Shown in pieces: positions 42,486-51,069 of a DNA stretch of 64,000 nt (within the stretch, counting starts at the first letter, position 1; the number at the start of each line of letters is the position of its first letter). The notes under the pieces are model-generated. The model was not told the origin of the DNA. It made no database searches and saw only the letters and a list, made by a program, of their open reading frames with translations. The position numbers were made by a program, and so were the translations under genes. The DNA comes from DASWJZ01 sp038211615 (GTDB lineage: Bacteria; Pseudomonadota; Alphaproteobacteria; Rhizobiales; Afifellaceae). The stretch covers positions 1 to 64,000 of the forward strand of contig JBBQVL010000012.1 in the NCBI GenBank assembly GCA_038211615.1. Direction: 5' to 3'.

Positions 42486-44488
42486 GCCGAAGCGGCTTTC
42501 GCAGCAGGAACGATCTTTCGGCGCGGCGCGCCGATCCGGAGCCGCCGGTCGGAGAGCGACAGCCCGCCGCCGAACGCCATGACGAGCGGCCCAAGCCAGA
42601 TCAGCGTGACGAGCGGCTTGTAGGACGCGCGCACCGCCTGCGCGCCGCTGTCGAGGCGGTCGCCAAGGCTCACATAGAGCTGCGAGAAGCCGAGCGTCTT
42701 GATCGCCGCCTCGGTCGTCTGCATCTGCCGCGCCGTATAGAAGCGCTTCGCCGGCGACATCTGGAACGGAGCGCCGCCGTCGCGCGACACGTTGAAGAGC
42801 ATGCGCTCCTCGGTGTAGTTCGGTCCGGTCGCCGGCGCGGTGCCCTGGAAGAGGAGCGTGTAGGCGCCGGCCTGCAGCGTCTCGCCCGGCTTCAATGCCG
42901 CGATCGTCTCGGTGGAATAGGCGCTCGCCGAGACCAGGCCGATGACGCAGAGCCCCATGCCGCAATGCGCGACGATCGTGCCAAGCGCCGAGCGCGGCAG
43001 GCCGAGGAATCGCGCCACGCTCGTTCCGAGGCGCACTCTGAAGAGCATCACCCGCTCGGCGAAGTCGACGAGACTGCCGGCGACCATCCACACCCCGAGC
43101 GCCAGCCCAAGCGGCGCGAGCACGCCCTTCCCGCCCGCCATCACATACGTGATGACGGCTGCCACCAGCGCCGCGATCATCGCGACGCCGAGCCGCTGCG
43201 CCGCGCCGTAGAGGTCGCCGCGCTTCCAGCCGAGCATCGGCCCGAAGGGCAGCGCCAGCAGCAGCGGGATCATCAGCGGCACGAAGGTCAGGTGGAAGAA
43301 CGGCGCGCCAACGGAGATCTTCTGACCGGTCACCGCTTCGAGGGCCAGCGGGTAGAGCGTGCCGACCAGCACCGTTGCGCACGCCGCGACGAGGAAGAGG
43401 TTGTTGAAGACGAGCGCCCCTTCGCGGCTCAGCGGCGCGAACAATCCTCCCTGCTTCATCTCCGGCGCGCGCCAGGCGAAGAGCGCCAGCGCCCCCCCGA
43501 TGAAGAGCGTCAGGATGCCGAGGATGAACACGCCGCGCGTCGGGTCGGAGGCGAAGCTGTGCACCGATGTGAGCACGCCTGAGCGCACGAGGAACGTGCC
43601 GAGCAGCGACAGTGAAAAGGTGAGGATCGCGAGCAGCACCGTCCAGACTTTGAGCGCGCCGCGCTTCTCCATCACGACGGCGGAATGCAGCAGCGCCGTC
43701 CCGGCGAGCCACGGCATGAACGAGGCGTTCTCGACCGGGTCCCAGAACCAGAATCCGCCCCAGCCGAGCTCGTAATAGGCCCAGTAGGAGCCCATCGCGA
43801 TGCCGGCGGTCAGAAACATCCAGGCGACCAGCGTCCACGGCCGCACCCAGCGCGCCCATGCCGCGTCGGTGCGGCCCTCCATCAGCGCCGCCACCGCGAA
43901 CGAGAAGGCGATCGAGAAGCCGACATAGCCGAGGTAGAGGAACGGCGGATGGATCGCGAGGCCGATGTCCTGAAGAATCGGGTTGAGGTCCTGGCCTTCG
44001 AGCGGAGCCGGGTCGAGCCGCGCGAAGGGATTGGAGGTGAAGAGGATGAAGAGCAGGAAGGCGGAGCCGATCCATCCCTGCACCGCCAGCACGCGAGCGC
44101 GCAGTCCGCTCGGGAGGTTCGAGCCGAACGCCGCGACCAGCGCGCCGAAGAGGCTGAGGATCAGCACCCAGAGCAGCATCGAGCCTTCGTGGTTGCCCCA
44201 GACGCCGGTCACCTTGAAGAGCAGCTCCTTGGAGGAGTGGCTGTTCTCGAAGACGTTGCGGACCGAGAAGTCCGAGGTCACGTAGGCGGCGATGAGCGCG
44301 GCGAAGGCGAACGCGATCAGCGCGAAACCCATGATCGGCGTGGAGGAAGACACAGCGACGAGCCGCTCGTCGCGCCAGCGGAGCCCGACCAGCGGCACGC
44401 TCGACTGGATCAGCATCATGGCGAGCGCCAGCACCAGAGCGTAGTGCCCGAGCTCCGCGACCGAGAGCGTACCCATCATGCCGGCCAT
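42482..44488 (-). CDS. ccmF: Heme lyase CcmF (CycK)
   Basis: The 668-residue polytopic protein joins heme to apocytochrome c. It has about 15 membrane helices and the tryptophan-rich WWD-type motif GWGGFWFWDPVENASFMPW, plus conserved segments WGNHEGSMLLW and AIHPPFLYLGYVGF with heme-ligand histidines. It lies between ccmE and ccmH in the ccmIEFH operon. Confidence 0.96.
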   Translation of the reverse strand: MAGMMGTLSVAELGHYALVLALAMMLIQSSVPLVGLRWRDERLVAVSSSTPIMGFALIAFAFAALIAAYVTSDFSVRNVFENSHSSKELLFKVTGVWGNHEGSMLLWVLILSLFGALVAAFGSNLPSGLRARVLAVQGWIGSAFLLFILFTSNPFARLDPAPLEGQDLNPILQDIGLAIHPPFLYLGYVGFSIAFSFAVAALMEGRTDAAWARWVRPWTLVAWMFLTAGIAMGSYWAYYELGWGGFWFWDPVENASFMPWLAGTALLHSAVVMEKRGALKVWTVLLAILTFSLSLLGTFLVRSGVLTSVHSFASDPTRGVFILGILTLFIGGALALFAWRAPEMKQGGLFAPLSREGALVFNNLFLVAACATVLVGTLYPLALEAVTGQKISVGAPFFHLTFVPLMIPLLLALPFGPMLGWKRGDLYGAAQRLGVAMIAALVAAVITYVMAGGKGVLAPLGLALGVWMVAGSLVDFAERVMLFRVRLGTSVARFLGLPRSALGTIVAHCGMGLCVIGLVSASAYSTETIAALKPGETLQAGAYTLLFQGTAPATGPNYTEERMLFNVSRDGGAPFQMSPAKRFYTARQMQTTEAAIKTLGFSQLYVSLGDRLDSGAQAVRASYKPLVTLIWLGPLVMAFGGGLSLSDRRLRIGAPRRKIVPAAKAASA

Positions 44489-44532
44489 CGCGCATCCATC
44501 CTCATTGGGCCATCCTCACTGGGCCATCTTCT

Positions 44533-44982
44533 TCATTGGGAAGTTCCCTCACCTTCCTGCCAGCGCCCCTGCGCCTTCAGCGCGTCCACCACTTCCTTCG
44601 GCATGTATTTCTCGTCGTGCTTGGCGAGCACGGTGTCGGCCGTGACGACGCCCGGCGACGCTAGCACGCCCTCGGCCACGATGCCCTGTCCTTCCCGGAA
44701 GAGATCCGGAAGGACGCCGCGGAAATCCACCTTCGTCGTCTTCGCCGTATCGGTGACGGAAAAGCTGACGCTGCCGTCGTCGGCGCGCACCACCGACCCG
44801 TCCACGACGAGCCCGCCAAGGCGGACGCGGGTTCCGGGCGGCAGCGCCTTTTCGGCGAGCTCTGTCGGCGAATAGAAGAACACGATCTGGTCGCGGAGCG
44901 CGAAGAGCACCAGCGCGGCGGCGATCGCCAGCACGACGCCTGCGCCCCCAATCATCGTGAGCCGGCGTTGTTTCCGCGTCAT
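44533..44982 (-). CDS. ccmE: Cytochrome c maturation protein CcmE (CycJ)
   Basis: The 149-residue heme chaperone has one N-terminal membrane helix (about 10-28), an OB-fold domain, and the heme-binding motif KHDEKYMP with His122 and Tyr126. It binds heme covalently and delivers it to CcmF. Its start overlaps the ccmI stop by four bases. Confidence 0.95.
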   Translation of the reverse strand: MTRKQRRLTMIGGAGVVLAIAAALVLFALRDQIVFFYSPTELAEKALPPGTRVRLGGLVVDGSVVRADDGSVSFSVTDTAKTTKVDFRGVLPDLFREGQGIVAEGVLASPGVVTADTVLAKHDEKYMPKEVVDALKAQGRWQEGEGTSQ

Positions 44983-46139
44983 GGCGTGTCGGCTCCGGAG
45001 GGTGTCACGCGAAGGTCGGCAAGCAGCGCCTCGACCCGCTGCCGCGCACCGTTGTCGCGCACGCCGGCGAGCGCGGAACGGCCGGCGTCGGAAGCGGAAT
45101 CCATCCGCCCCAGAACCACGTAGGAACGGATCAGCCGCAGCCAGCCCTCGACATCGTCGGGCTCGTCCTTGAGCCGCGCGGCGAGCCGCGTCACCATGGA
45201 ATCGATCATGGCGGTCTGGTCGCCAGCCGGCATGCCCTGTGCCGCGGCGACATCTTCGGCGGTCGGCCCCGGCTCGCTGCCGCCGGGCTTGGGCGCGTTC
45301 GGATCGACGCGCGCCAGCGCCATCTCGATCGCCGGACGCCATGACTCATCGGCCGGCGCTTCGGCAAGGAGCGCCCTGAGTTCCTTCGCGGCGTCCTCCG
45401 GCTTGCCCTCCTGCTCCGCCGCGACGGCGAGGTAGAAGCGCGGGCCGGGAGCACTCGGATCGAGCGCCCGCGCGGCTTCGAAGGCGGTCCGCGCGTCGGC
45501 GGTCACGATGCCGCCCTCGGAAGCGAAGATCGCCTCGCCGAGCGCGCCCTGCCGGGGGGCCGTGGCGCCGAGGAGGCGGATGGCGTTGCGGTAGGCCTGC
45601 GCCGCCTCGGTGGTTCGGCCGACGCGCAGATAGACCGGCGCGATCACGTCCCACCCGCGCCCGTCCTCGGGATTTTCCGTAAGATGCTCCTCGACCTTTG
45701 CGATGAGGAGCTGAATGTCGTCGGGAGCGACCGGGGCAGCGAGGCGCGCCGCCAGCGGCTCGCCCGGAAGCTGCGGCGCGCCGAGGCCGAGATAGAGGCC
45801 GAGCGACAGCATCGGGATTCCGAGGAGCGCGACAAGCGCCACGGCGCGCCGGGCGTTCGGATTGTCGGCGGGGGCGGACGCCGCGGAAGGCACGCCATCC
45901 TCGCGCGCTTCCGCGTCGATCGCGATCAGCCGGCGGGCGATCTCGGCGCGCGCCGTTTCCGCTTCGGCCGCGCTGATGCGGCCCTCCGCCTTGTCGCGCG
46001 CGAGTTCGTCAAGCTGGTCGCGATAGACGCGCGCCGCATGCGCGGCGGCTCCTCTGCGCTTCGGCGTGCGCGATAGCGGCGCGAGCACCGCGAGTATCGC
46101 CGCGGCGGTCAGAAGCGCGATGAGGATCCAGAGCAGCAA
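44979..46139 (-). CDS. ccmI: Cytochrome c maturation protein CcmI (CycH)
   Basis: The 386-residue membrane protein is the apocytochrome chaperone of system I. It has an N-terminal helix (LLWILIALLTAAAILAVL), a cytoplasmic helical loop, a second helix near 95-118, and periplasmic TPR repeats. It starts at TTG 46139; no better start is seen. First gene of ccmIEFH. Confidence 0.92.
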   Translation of the reverse strand: MLLWILIALLTAAAILAVLAPLSRTPKRRGAAAHAARVYRDQLDELARDKAEGRISAAEAETARAEIARRLIAIDAEAREDGVPSAASAPADNPNARRAVALVALLGIPMLSLGLYLGLGAPQLPGEPLAARLAAPVAPDDIQLLIAKVEEHLTENPEDGRGWDVIAPVYLRVGRTTEAAQAYRNAIRLLGATAPRQGALGEAIFASEGGIVTADARTAFEAARALDPSAPGPRFYLAVAAEQEGKPEDAAKELRALLAEAPADESWRPAIEMALARVDPNAPKPGGSEPGPTAEDVAAAQGMPAGDQTAMIDSMVTRLAARLKDEPDDVEGWLRLIRSYVVLGRMDSASDAGRSALAGVRDNGARQRVEALLADLRVTPSGADTP

Positions 46140-46239
46140 TTCGGCCCAAAGTCCCTTGGTTGAGCCGATTTAGTGCCCGCCGAACGCGGCGGCAATGCGT
46201 TGCATCACCGCGCGGCGGCGAAAGAAGGCGGCGACCACC

Positions 46240-46689
46240 CTATCCGACGATCCGCCACACCCCGTCCGGCTCGCGGCAGGCGGTGCCCTTTACGACCCGG
46301 AGCCGTCCGCCGATCCAGACATTGTGGGTATATTCCCGGCAGTCGAGCCGGTTCACCTGGTAGCTTGAGCCAACGGTGATCTGGCCGTGATTGTCGCCGG
46401 ATTTGCTCTGCCACACGGTCGGATTGCCGACGCGGCCGTATTCCAGCGCCTCGTACTCCGCCTTCAGCGCCGTCGCGCGGTCCGCGTCGTCCAGCGAACG
46501 GCCCACCTCGGCGCCCATCAGGCCGCCCTCGACCGGCCCGACCGGCGCCTCGCCGGCGCCAACCGCGATCGGGCTGCCCACGACCGTTCCGGGATTGGCG
46601 CCGGGGATCGCACCGGTCTGGATATCAGGTTTTTCCCCGCAGCCCGCCAGCAGCAGCGTCGAAACCGCCACCGCAATCGCCCACTTCAT
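46240..46689 (-). CDS. Outer-membrane surface lipoprotein (RT0821/Lpp0805-like)
   Basis: The 149-residue lipoprotein has a lipobox STLLLAGC with Cys17 as lipid anchor, a glycine-rich segment, and the family C-terminus CREYTHNVWIGGR then KGTACREPDGVWRIV. These proteins are 17-kDa surface antigen relatives. The ATG at 46689 follows a GGGAGAAG site. It lies between feuQ and ccmI on the same strand. Confidence 0.82.
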   Translation of the reverse strand: MKWAIAVAVSTLLLAGCGEKPDIQTGAIPGANPGTVVGSPIAVGAGEAPVGPVEGGLMGAEVGRSLDDADRATALKAEYEALEYGRVGNPTVWQSKSGDNHGQITVGSSYQVNRLDCREYTHNVWIGGRLRVVKGTACREPDGVWRIVG

Positions 46690-46798
46690 GACTTCTCCCG
46701 AACGCACTTCCGAGGCTGAGGTCGACCGCCGACTCCCGTCTTCGATCAAGCGATGGCGGAATTGCCGCCGCTTTGCAATCGTCGGCGCGCCGCTCGCG

Positions 46799-48157
46799 CT
46801 ACTCGCCGGCCGCGGGGAGCCTGAGCCGCGCGCTGAGCCCGCCAAGCTCCGAGGCCTCCAGCGTCAGCCCCCCGCCGTAGACCCGCGCCAGTTCCACCAC
46901 GATTGAAAGCCCGAGACCGGAGCCCGGCTTCGTCTCATCGAGGCGGGCGCCGCGTTCCAGCGCCGCCGCGCGGTCCTCGGGCGGCAGGCCCGGCCCGTCA
47001 TCGTCGATCGCAAGGACGATGAACGGCCGCCGGCCGCTCTCCTCGCGCCGCACCACAATACGGACGCGCGCCTTCGCCCATTTGCAGGCGTTATCGAGGA
47101 GGTTGCCGGCCATCTCCTCAAAATCCTGCTTCTCGCCGCGGAAGCGCAGGCCCGCCGGCGCGTCGAGGCCGATTGCAAGATTGCGCTCCTGGTGCACCTT
47201 CCCCATCACGCGCGCCAGCGCGGCAAGCGCCGGCTCGATCGCAGTCACCGCGCCAAGCACATTCGCCTGCGCCGCTATCCTCGCGCGGTTCAGGTGATGC
47301 TCGACCTGGCTGCGCATGATTCCGGTCTGCTCCGCCACCTTGGCGGCGAGCGGGTCATGCGAGCGCTCCGTCTCGTTCTGCAGCACGGCGAGCGGCGTCT
47401 TCAGCGCATGCGCGAGGTTGCCGACATGCGTGCGGGCGCGCTCGACGATTTCACGGTTGGAATCGATCAGCGCGTTCAGATCCTGCACCAGCGGCTCGAT
47501 CTCGCTCGGATAGTCGCCTTCGAGGTGGGCGATGTCGCCCTCGCGGATCTTTCGAAGATCGTCGCGCACCTGCCGCAGCGGGCGCAGCCCCCAGCGCATG
47601 AGGAGCGCGATGCCGATGGCGAGGAGCACAGCAAGCCCGCCGAGCCACCAGGCGACGGAATTCCTGAAGGCGTCGATGTCGCCGACCATCGGATCGGTAT
47701 CGCCGGCGACAAGCAGCGCGAATGTGTGGCCGGGGGAGAACGTGACCAGCTGTTCGAGCGCGCGGAGTTCGCGTCCTCCGCTCGCCTTTATGGTGAAGGC
47801 GCGCGAGGGATTTTCGGGGGTGGGAAAATCCTTGACCGGCAGGATGTCGAAGGCGAGCGACGGTGACCAGTCGATGACGCCGCCCGTCGCCGGGTTGCGG
47901 GTCTGCCAGTACCAGCCGGAGAGCGGACGCGAGAAGCTGCCTCCGCTCCTCCCCTCGACGGCGTTCTCGTCGACCGCGCCATTCTCGTCGGTGTTGGCGA
48001 TCAGCGTCAGGAGCAGCGTATCGAGGCGCGCGTCGAAATTGCGCTCCACCGTGCTGGAAAACTGCACGATGAACACGGCGCCCGCAACGATGAGGGCGAG
48101 AGCGCTTCCACCCGCTGCGATCAGCGCGACGCGAAGGGAGAGGGACCTCGTCCACAT
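46799..48157 (-). CDS. feuQ: Sensor histidine kinase FeuQ-like
   Basis: The 452-residue inner-membrane kinase has TM segments near 10-31 and 168-188, a periplasmic sensor of about 135 residues, HAMP, HisKA with His in NLAHALKTPL, and HATPase motifs (NLLDNACKWA, DDDGPGL, GSGLGLSIV). FeuQ controls periplasmic cyclic glucan and iron-related genes in rhizobia; the assignment rests on the feuPQ arrangement next to ccm genes. It starts 31 bases after feuP. Confidence 0.85.
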   Translation of the reverse strand: MWTRSLSLRVALIAAGGSALALIVAGAVFIVQFSSTVERNFDARLDTLLLTLIANTDENGAVDENAVEGRSGGSFSRPLSGWYWQTRNPATGGVIDWSPSLAFDILPVKDFPTPENPSRAFTIKASGGRELRALEQLVTFSPGHTFALLVAGDTDPMVGDIDAFRNSVAWWLGGLAVLLAIGIALLMRWGLRPLRQVRDDLRKIREGDIAHLEGDYPSEIEPLVQDLNALIDSNREIVERARTHVGNLAHALKTPLAVLQNETERSHDPLAAKVAEQTGIMRSQVEHHLNRARIAAQANVLGAVTAIEPALAALARVMGKVHQERNLAIGLDAPAGLRFRGEKQDFEEMAGNLLDNACKWAKARVRIVVRREESGRRPFIVLAIDDDGPGLPPEDRAAALERGARLDETKPGSGLGLSIVVELARVYGGGLTLEASELGGLSARLRLPAAGE

Positions 48158-48188
48158 GCGCGTGGGAATCCGGTCCGCCCGAACCCGG

Positions 48189-48863
48189 TCAGCCGGTGCC
48201 GGTTTCGGTCGGCCCGATCCGGTAACCCATGCCGCGCACCGTCTCGATCAGGTCGATGCCGAGCTTCTTCCGCAGGCGCCCGACGAACACCTCGATGGTG
48301 TTCGAGTCGCGGTCGAAATCCTGGTCGTAGAGATGCTCGGTCAGCTCGGTGCGCGAGATCACCTTGCCCGGATGGTGCATCAGATATTCGAGCAGCTTGT
48401 ATTCGTGCGCCGTGAGCTTGACCGGCGCGCCGTCCACCGTCACCCGGCTTGCCTTGAGGTCGAGGCGCACGGGGCCGATCGAGAGCGTGTTGGAGGCGTG
48501 GCCCGCGGCGCGCCGCACCAGCGCCCGCACGCGCGCCAGCACTTCCTCGATATGGAAGGGCTTCGCCACATAGTCGTCGGCGCCGGTGTCGATCCCCTGC
48601 ACCTTGTCCGACCAGCGGTCGCGCGCCGTCAGCAGCAGCACCGGCATGGTCCGCCCGTCGCGCCGCCATTGCTCGAGCACGGAGAGGCCATCGAGCCTTG
48701 GCAGGCCGATGTCGAGCACCACGGCGTCGTAGGGCTCGGTATCGCCGAGGAAGTGCCCCTCCTCGCCGTTGAAGGCATAGTCGACCACGTAGCCGGCCTC
48801 GCGCAGCGCCTGGCTTAGCTGCTTGTTCAGGTCCCGGTCGTCTTCAACGACGAGTACGCGCAT
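48189..48863 (-). CDS. feuP: OmpR-family response regulator FeuP-like
   Basis: The 224-residue regulator has the DD pair at 8-9, phospho-accepting Asp51 in VVLDIGLPRLDG, Lys in YVAKPFHIEE and a winged helix (LTAHEYKLLEYLMHHPG; NTIEVFVGRLRKKLG). It forms a pair with the downstream kinase. Confidence 0.9.
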   Translation of the reverse strand: MRVLVVEDDRDLNKQLSQALREAGYVVDYAFNGEEGHFLGDTEPYDAVVLDIGLPRLDGLSVLEQWRRDGRTMPVLLLTARDRWSDKVQGIDTGADDYVAKPFHIEEVLARVRALVRRAAGHASNTLSIGPVRLDLKASRVTVDGAPVKLTAHEYKLLEYLMHHPGKVISRTELTEHLYDQDFDRDSNTIEVFVGRLRKKLGIDLIETVRGMGYRIGPTETGTG

Positions 48864-48884
48864 CCCCTGCCCTTCAGCGTCTTC

Positions 48885-49157
48885 TCAGTTTGCCGGGATT
48901 TCCTGCGTGCCGCCCTGCCGCAGCTTGACCCGATAGACATAGCCGCCACCCGCCTCGCAGAGCTGCACCGCGGCGACCTGGTTGGCGGGAATCCCGGCGC
49001 GGCTCGCCGCCGCCGGAAACGGCACCACCTGGTTCTGCTCCAGCAATTGCATCACCCGCGCGTCCTGGCCGGACATGCAGGCCGCCGCCGCTCCACCCCA
49101 CGGCAGCGCCGTGGCGATGAGGAGTGCGAGTGCCGCTATGGTGGACGACTTTACCAT
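48885..49157 (-). CDS. PepSY-like small exported protein
   Basis: The 90-residue product has a signal peptide (MVKSSTIAALALLIATAL, cleavage at GAAAA) and a short PepSY-like domain with two cysteines (AAACMSG; VQLCEAGGGYVYRVKLR). PepSY domains often inhibit proteases or sense envelope state. It is 21 bases upstream of feuP and probably in the same transcript. Confidence 0.7.
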   Translation of the reverse strand: MVKSSTIAALALLIATALPWGGAAAACMSGQDARVMQLLEQNQVVPFPAAASRAGIPANQVAAVQLCEAGGGYVYRVKLRQGGTQEIPAN

Positions 49158-49279
49158 GCGGGCTCGATACACGCCCCCGCATGAACCGCTGGTGAATGAC
49201 ATCAACCGCCCCCGGTGCGCGGCGGAACGTAGAGCCTCCACCGGCCGCCGTCCACCGGGCCCGTCCGGAACACGGTAAG

Positions 49280-49300
49280 GGCGGAGCCGCGCTCCGCCCC
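49280..49300 (-). terminator. Hairpin at the end of the phage-like cluster
   Basis: GGGCGGAGC and its exact complement surround a CGC loop, just beyond the last phage-like gene. It is followed on the minus strand by TTACC, so the U tract is weak. Confidence 0.55.
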
Positions 49301-49306
49301 TTGCGC

Positions 49307-49489
49307 CTATGTCTTCTGCCCGACCGGGGTGGTGGTGATCGAGCGGAGCACCATGTTGGCGACCCCGACGCCGGTGACCACCCAGCCGGCAGTGCTGCTC
49401 GATCCGAGCACATCGGTCCAGTTCGTCGCCTGCGCCACGCCGAGCAGTGCCACCGCCGCGTTCACGCCAAGCGTTCTCCAACCTTTCAT
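49307..49489 (-). CDS. Small membrane protein of the phage-like cluster (holin-like)
   Basis: From the ATG at 49489, preceded by AAAGGAGAAG, the product is 60 residues with two hydrophobic stretches (VNAAVALLGVAQA; AGWVVTGVGVANMVL). A start at 49513 overlapping the endolysin stop as ATGA is also possible. Size and place next to an endolysin suggest a holin or spanin-type role; this is inference. Confidence 0.6.
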   Translation of the reverse strand: MKGWRTLGVNAAVALLGVAQATNWTDVLGSSSTAGWVVTGVGVANMVLRSITTTPVGQKT

Positions 49490-49509
49490 GGTCTTCTCCT
49501 TTTTCAGCG

Positions 49510-50247
49510 TCATGCTTCATTCGTCGAGAGCGATCCCGCGCCCGATGCCTGCGTGGCGCCGCCAGCGGGCTTCGGCGCGCTCGCCGGCCAGCGGGCTCCG
49601 AGGAGCCGCGTCCGCGCCACGCGGGCGATCGAGACGGAATCCGACTGGTTGCCGCCGAGGACATGGAAGGCCGCCGCGTCCTCGCCGGCGTAGAAGCCGA
49701 CATGCCCCTGTGCGCCCTGGCGCGAGCCGCGCCAGAACACCAGCACCGCGCCGAGCGTCGGCTGCGACGCCACGCCGAAGCGGAGCCAGTTGCGTGCGCC
49801 GAGCGGGTTGGCCGGCAGCGGCTCGTCCGGTAGGGCGGCAGCGATGCAGTGCGCCGTGAAGAGCCCGCACCAGGCGATCGAATCGTGTGCGTAAGCGAGG
49901 CCCAGACGCTGCGCCCATTTCAGGAGCATCGGGTTGTCGCCGGAGCCGGCCGCTTCCTTCAAGCCTTTGAGTCTGAGCGCCTCGTCGTACCAGGGGCGGA
50001 TCGAGCCGGCCGTTGCGGGGTTCGGCCCGCTTGCGGCCGCACTGTGTCCCGGGCGGGCCGGAAGAAGCGCGGCGAGTGTCTGCGGTCCGGCAATACCGTC
50101 GGCAGGAAGGCCGCGCGCCTGCTGGAAGGCCTTGATCGCGCGGATGGTCAGTCTACCGCGCACGCCGTCGAGCGGACCCGGGTCGAACCCCTGAGCCTTC
50201 AGCGCCCGCTGGGTCGCCTCGATTGGATCTGCGATCTCCAGTGCCAT
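49510..50247 (-). CDS. Peptidoglycan-binding endolysin (PG_binding_1 plus TIGR02594/CHAP-like)
   Basis: The 245-residue protein joins a peptidoglycan-binding domain (about 8-62: TQRALKAQGFDPGPLDG, TIRAIKAFQQARGL) to an NlpC/P60-CHAP-type amidase of the TIGR02594 family. Catalytic Cys127 is in SIAWCGLF and His182 in GAQGHVGFY. It would cleave cell-wall peptides. No signal peptide is seen, so export would need a holin. It ends in ATGA overlap with the small membrane protein frame. Confidence 0.85.
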   Translation of the reverse strand: MALEIADPIEATQRALKAQGFDPGPLDGVRGRLTIRAIKAFQQARGLPADGIAGPQTLAALLPARPGHSAAASGPNPATAGSIRPWYDEALRLKGLKEAAGSGDNPMLLKWAQRLGLAYAHDSIAWCGLFTAHCIAAALPDEPLPANPLGARNWLRFGVASQPTLGAVLVFWRGSRQGAQGHVGFYAGEDAAAFHVLGGNQSDSVSIARVARTRLLGARWPASAPKPAGGATQASGAGSLSTNEA

Positions 50248-50266
50248 GGGTGCCTCTCAGACGTGA

Positions 50267-50289
50267 AAAGGCCCGCGGGAGCGGGCCTT
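50267..50289 (-). terminator. Rho-independent terminator
   Basis: On the minus strand AAGGCCCGC pairs with GCGGGCCTT around a TCCC loop, followed by TTC after the stem (CCTTTTC). It follows the hypothetical tail gene at 50325 and precedes the endolysin. Confidence 0.75.
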
Positions 50290-50324
50290 GGTTGAGCGGG
50301 TGGAAGAAGTCGCGCCGCGAAGCG

Positions 50325-51065
50325 TCAGCCGGCTCCGCCTCGCGGAGATGCCGGCGCGAGCCGCAACGCGTCGCCGTCGGCGCGCGTCAGTACGCCACGC
50401 TCGACCAGTCCGGGCGCCTCCGCCGCGAAGCGGGCGACCACGTCCGGCGTGTGCTCCGCCTCCGCCGTCGCTCCGGTCGCCGCCCATTGCGCTTCGTCCG
50501 GCGATCGTTCGGCGCCGAGCTTCGTCTCGAAGGCCTCGCGTTCCGCCGTCAGGTCCGCGCCCGGAAGAAGCCGCAACAGCGACGCGTCGCTGTTGGCGAC
50601 CGGCTCTGGCTCGAGCCCGGCCAAAATCTGCACCGGCCTTGCAAGGATGAGGGCGTCGATCCTGTCCGGCGGGCAGCCGGGCGTCGTGTGGAAGATGCTC
50701 GTCTGGTTGAAAACGACCGCGCCATCGAGGGTCGCGTCGGGGTCTTCGCCCATTTCGAGCTTCCGGGCGCGCTCCGTGAAGGCCTCCGCCGCGGCCTTGT
50801 CGTGCACCCGCGCGCAAGTGCGGAGCACGTGCTCCCATTCCTCGCGCGCGAGCGTTCCGAGCCGCATCGCAGCGAGATGCTCGGAGACCGCCGCAAGGCG
50901 CTCCTCGGCGTCTTCCAGCGGGGAGATCGAGGTGCGATGGCCTCCCCAGCGCACCGTGCCGTCCGCCAGGATCGCGAGCTTCTTCATGCGCACGCCGACG
51001 AGGCCGCCGCGGAAGATGTCGATCTGGTCGACCATGACGCAACGTTCGATTGCTGTGATGGACAT
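50325..51065 (-). CDS. Hypothetical tail-associated protein
   Basis: The ATG at 51065 follows an AGGAGC site and encodes 246 residues. No motif is recognised with certainty. The sequence is acidic and mostly helical, with an ILADGTVRWGGHR segment near residue 35. It lies directly downstream of the tail-fibre gene (four bases), the place where phages often carry fibre chaperones; that role is inference. Confidence 0.6.
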   Translation of the reverse strand: MSITAIERCVMVDQIDIFRGGLVGVRMKKLAILADGTVRWGGHRTSISPLEDAEERLAAVSEHLAAMRLGTLAREEWEHVLRTCARVHDKAAAEAFTERARKLEMGEDPDATLDGAVVFNQTSIFHTTPGCPPDRIDALILARPVQILAGLEPEPVANSDASLLRLLPGADLTAEREAFETKLGAERSPDEAQWAATGATAEAEHTPDVVARFAAEAPGLVERGVLTRADGDALRLAPASPRGGAG

Positions 51066-51069
51066 GCTC

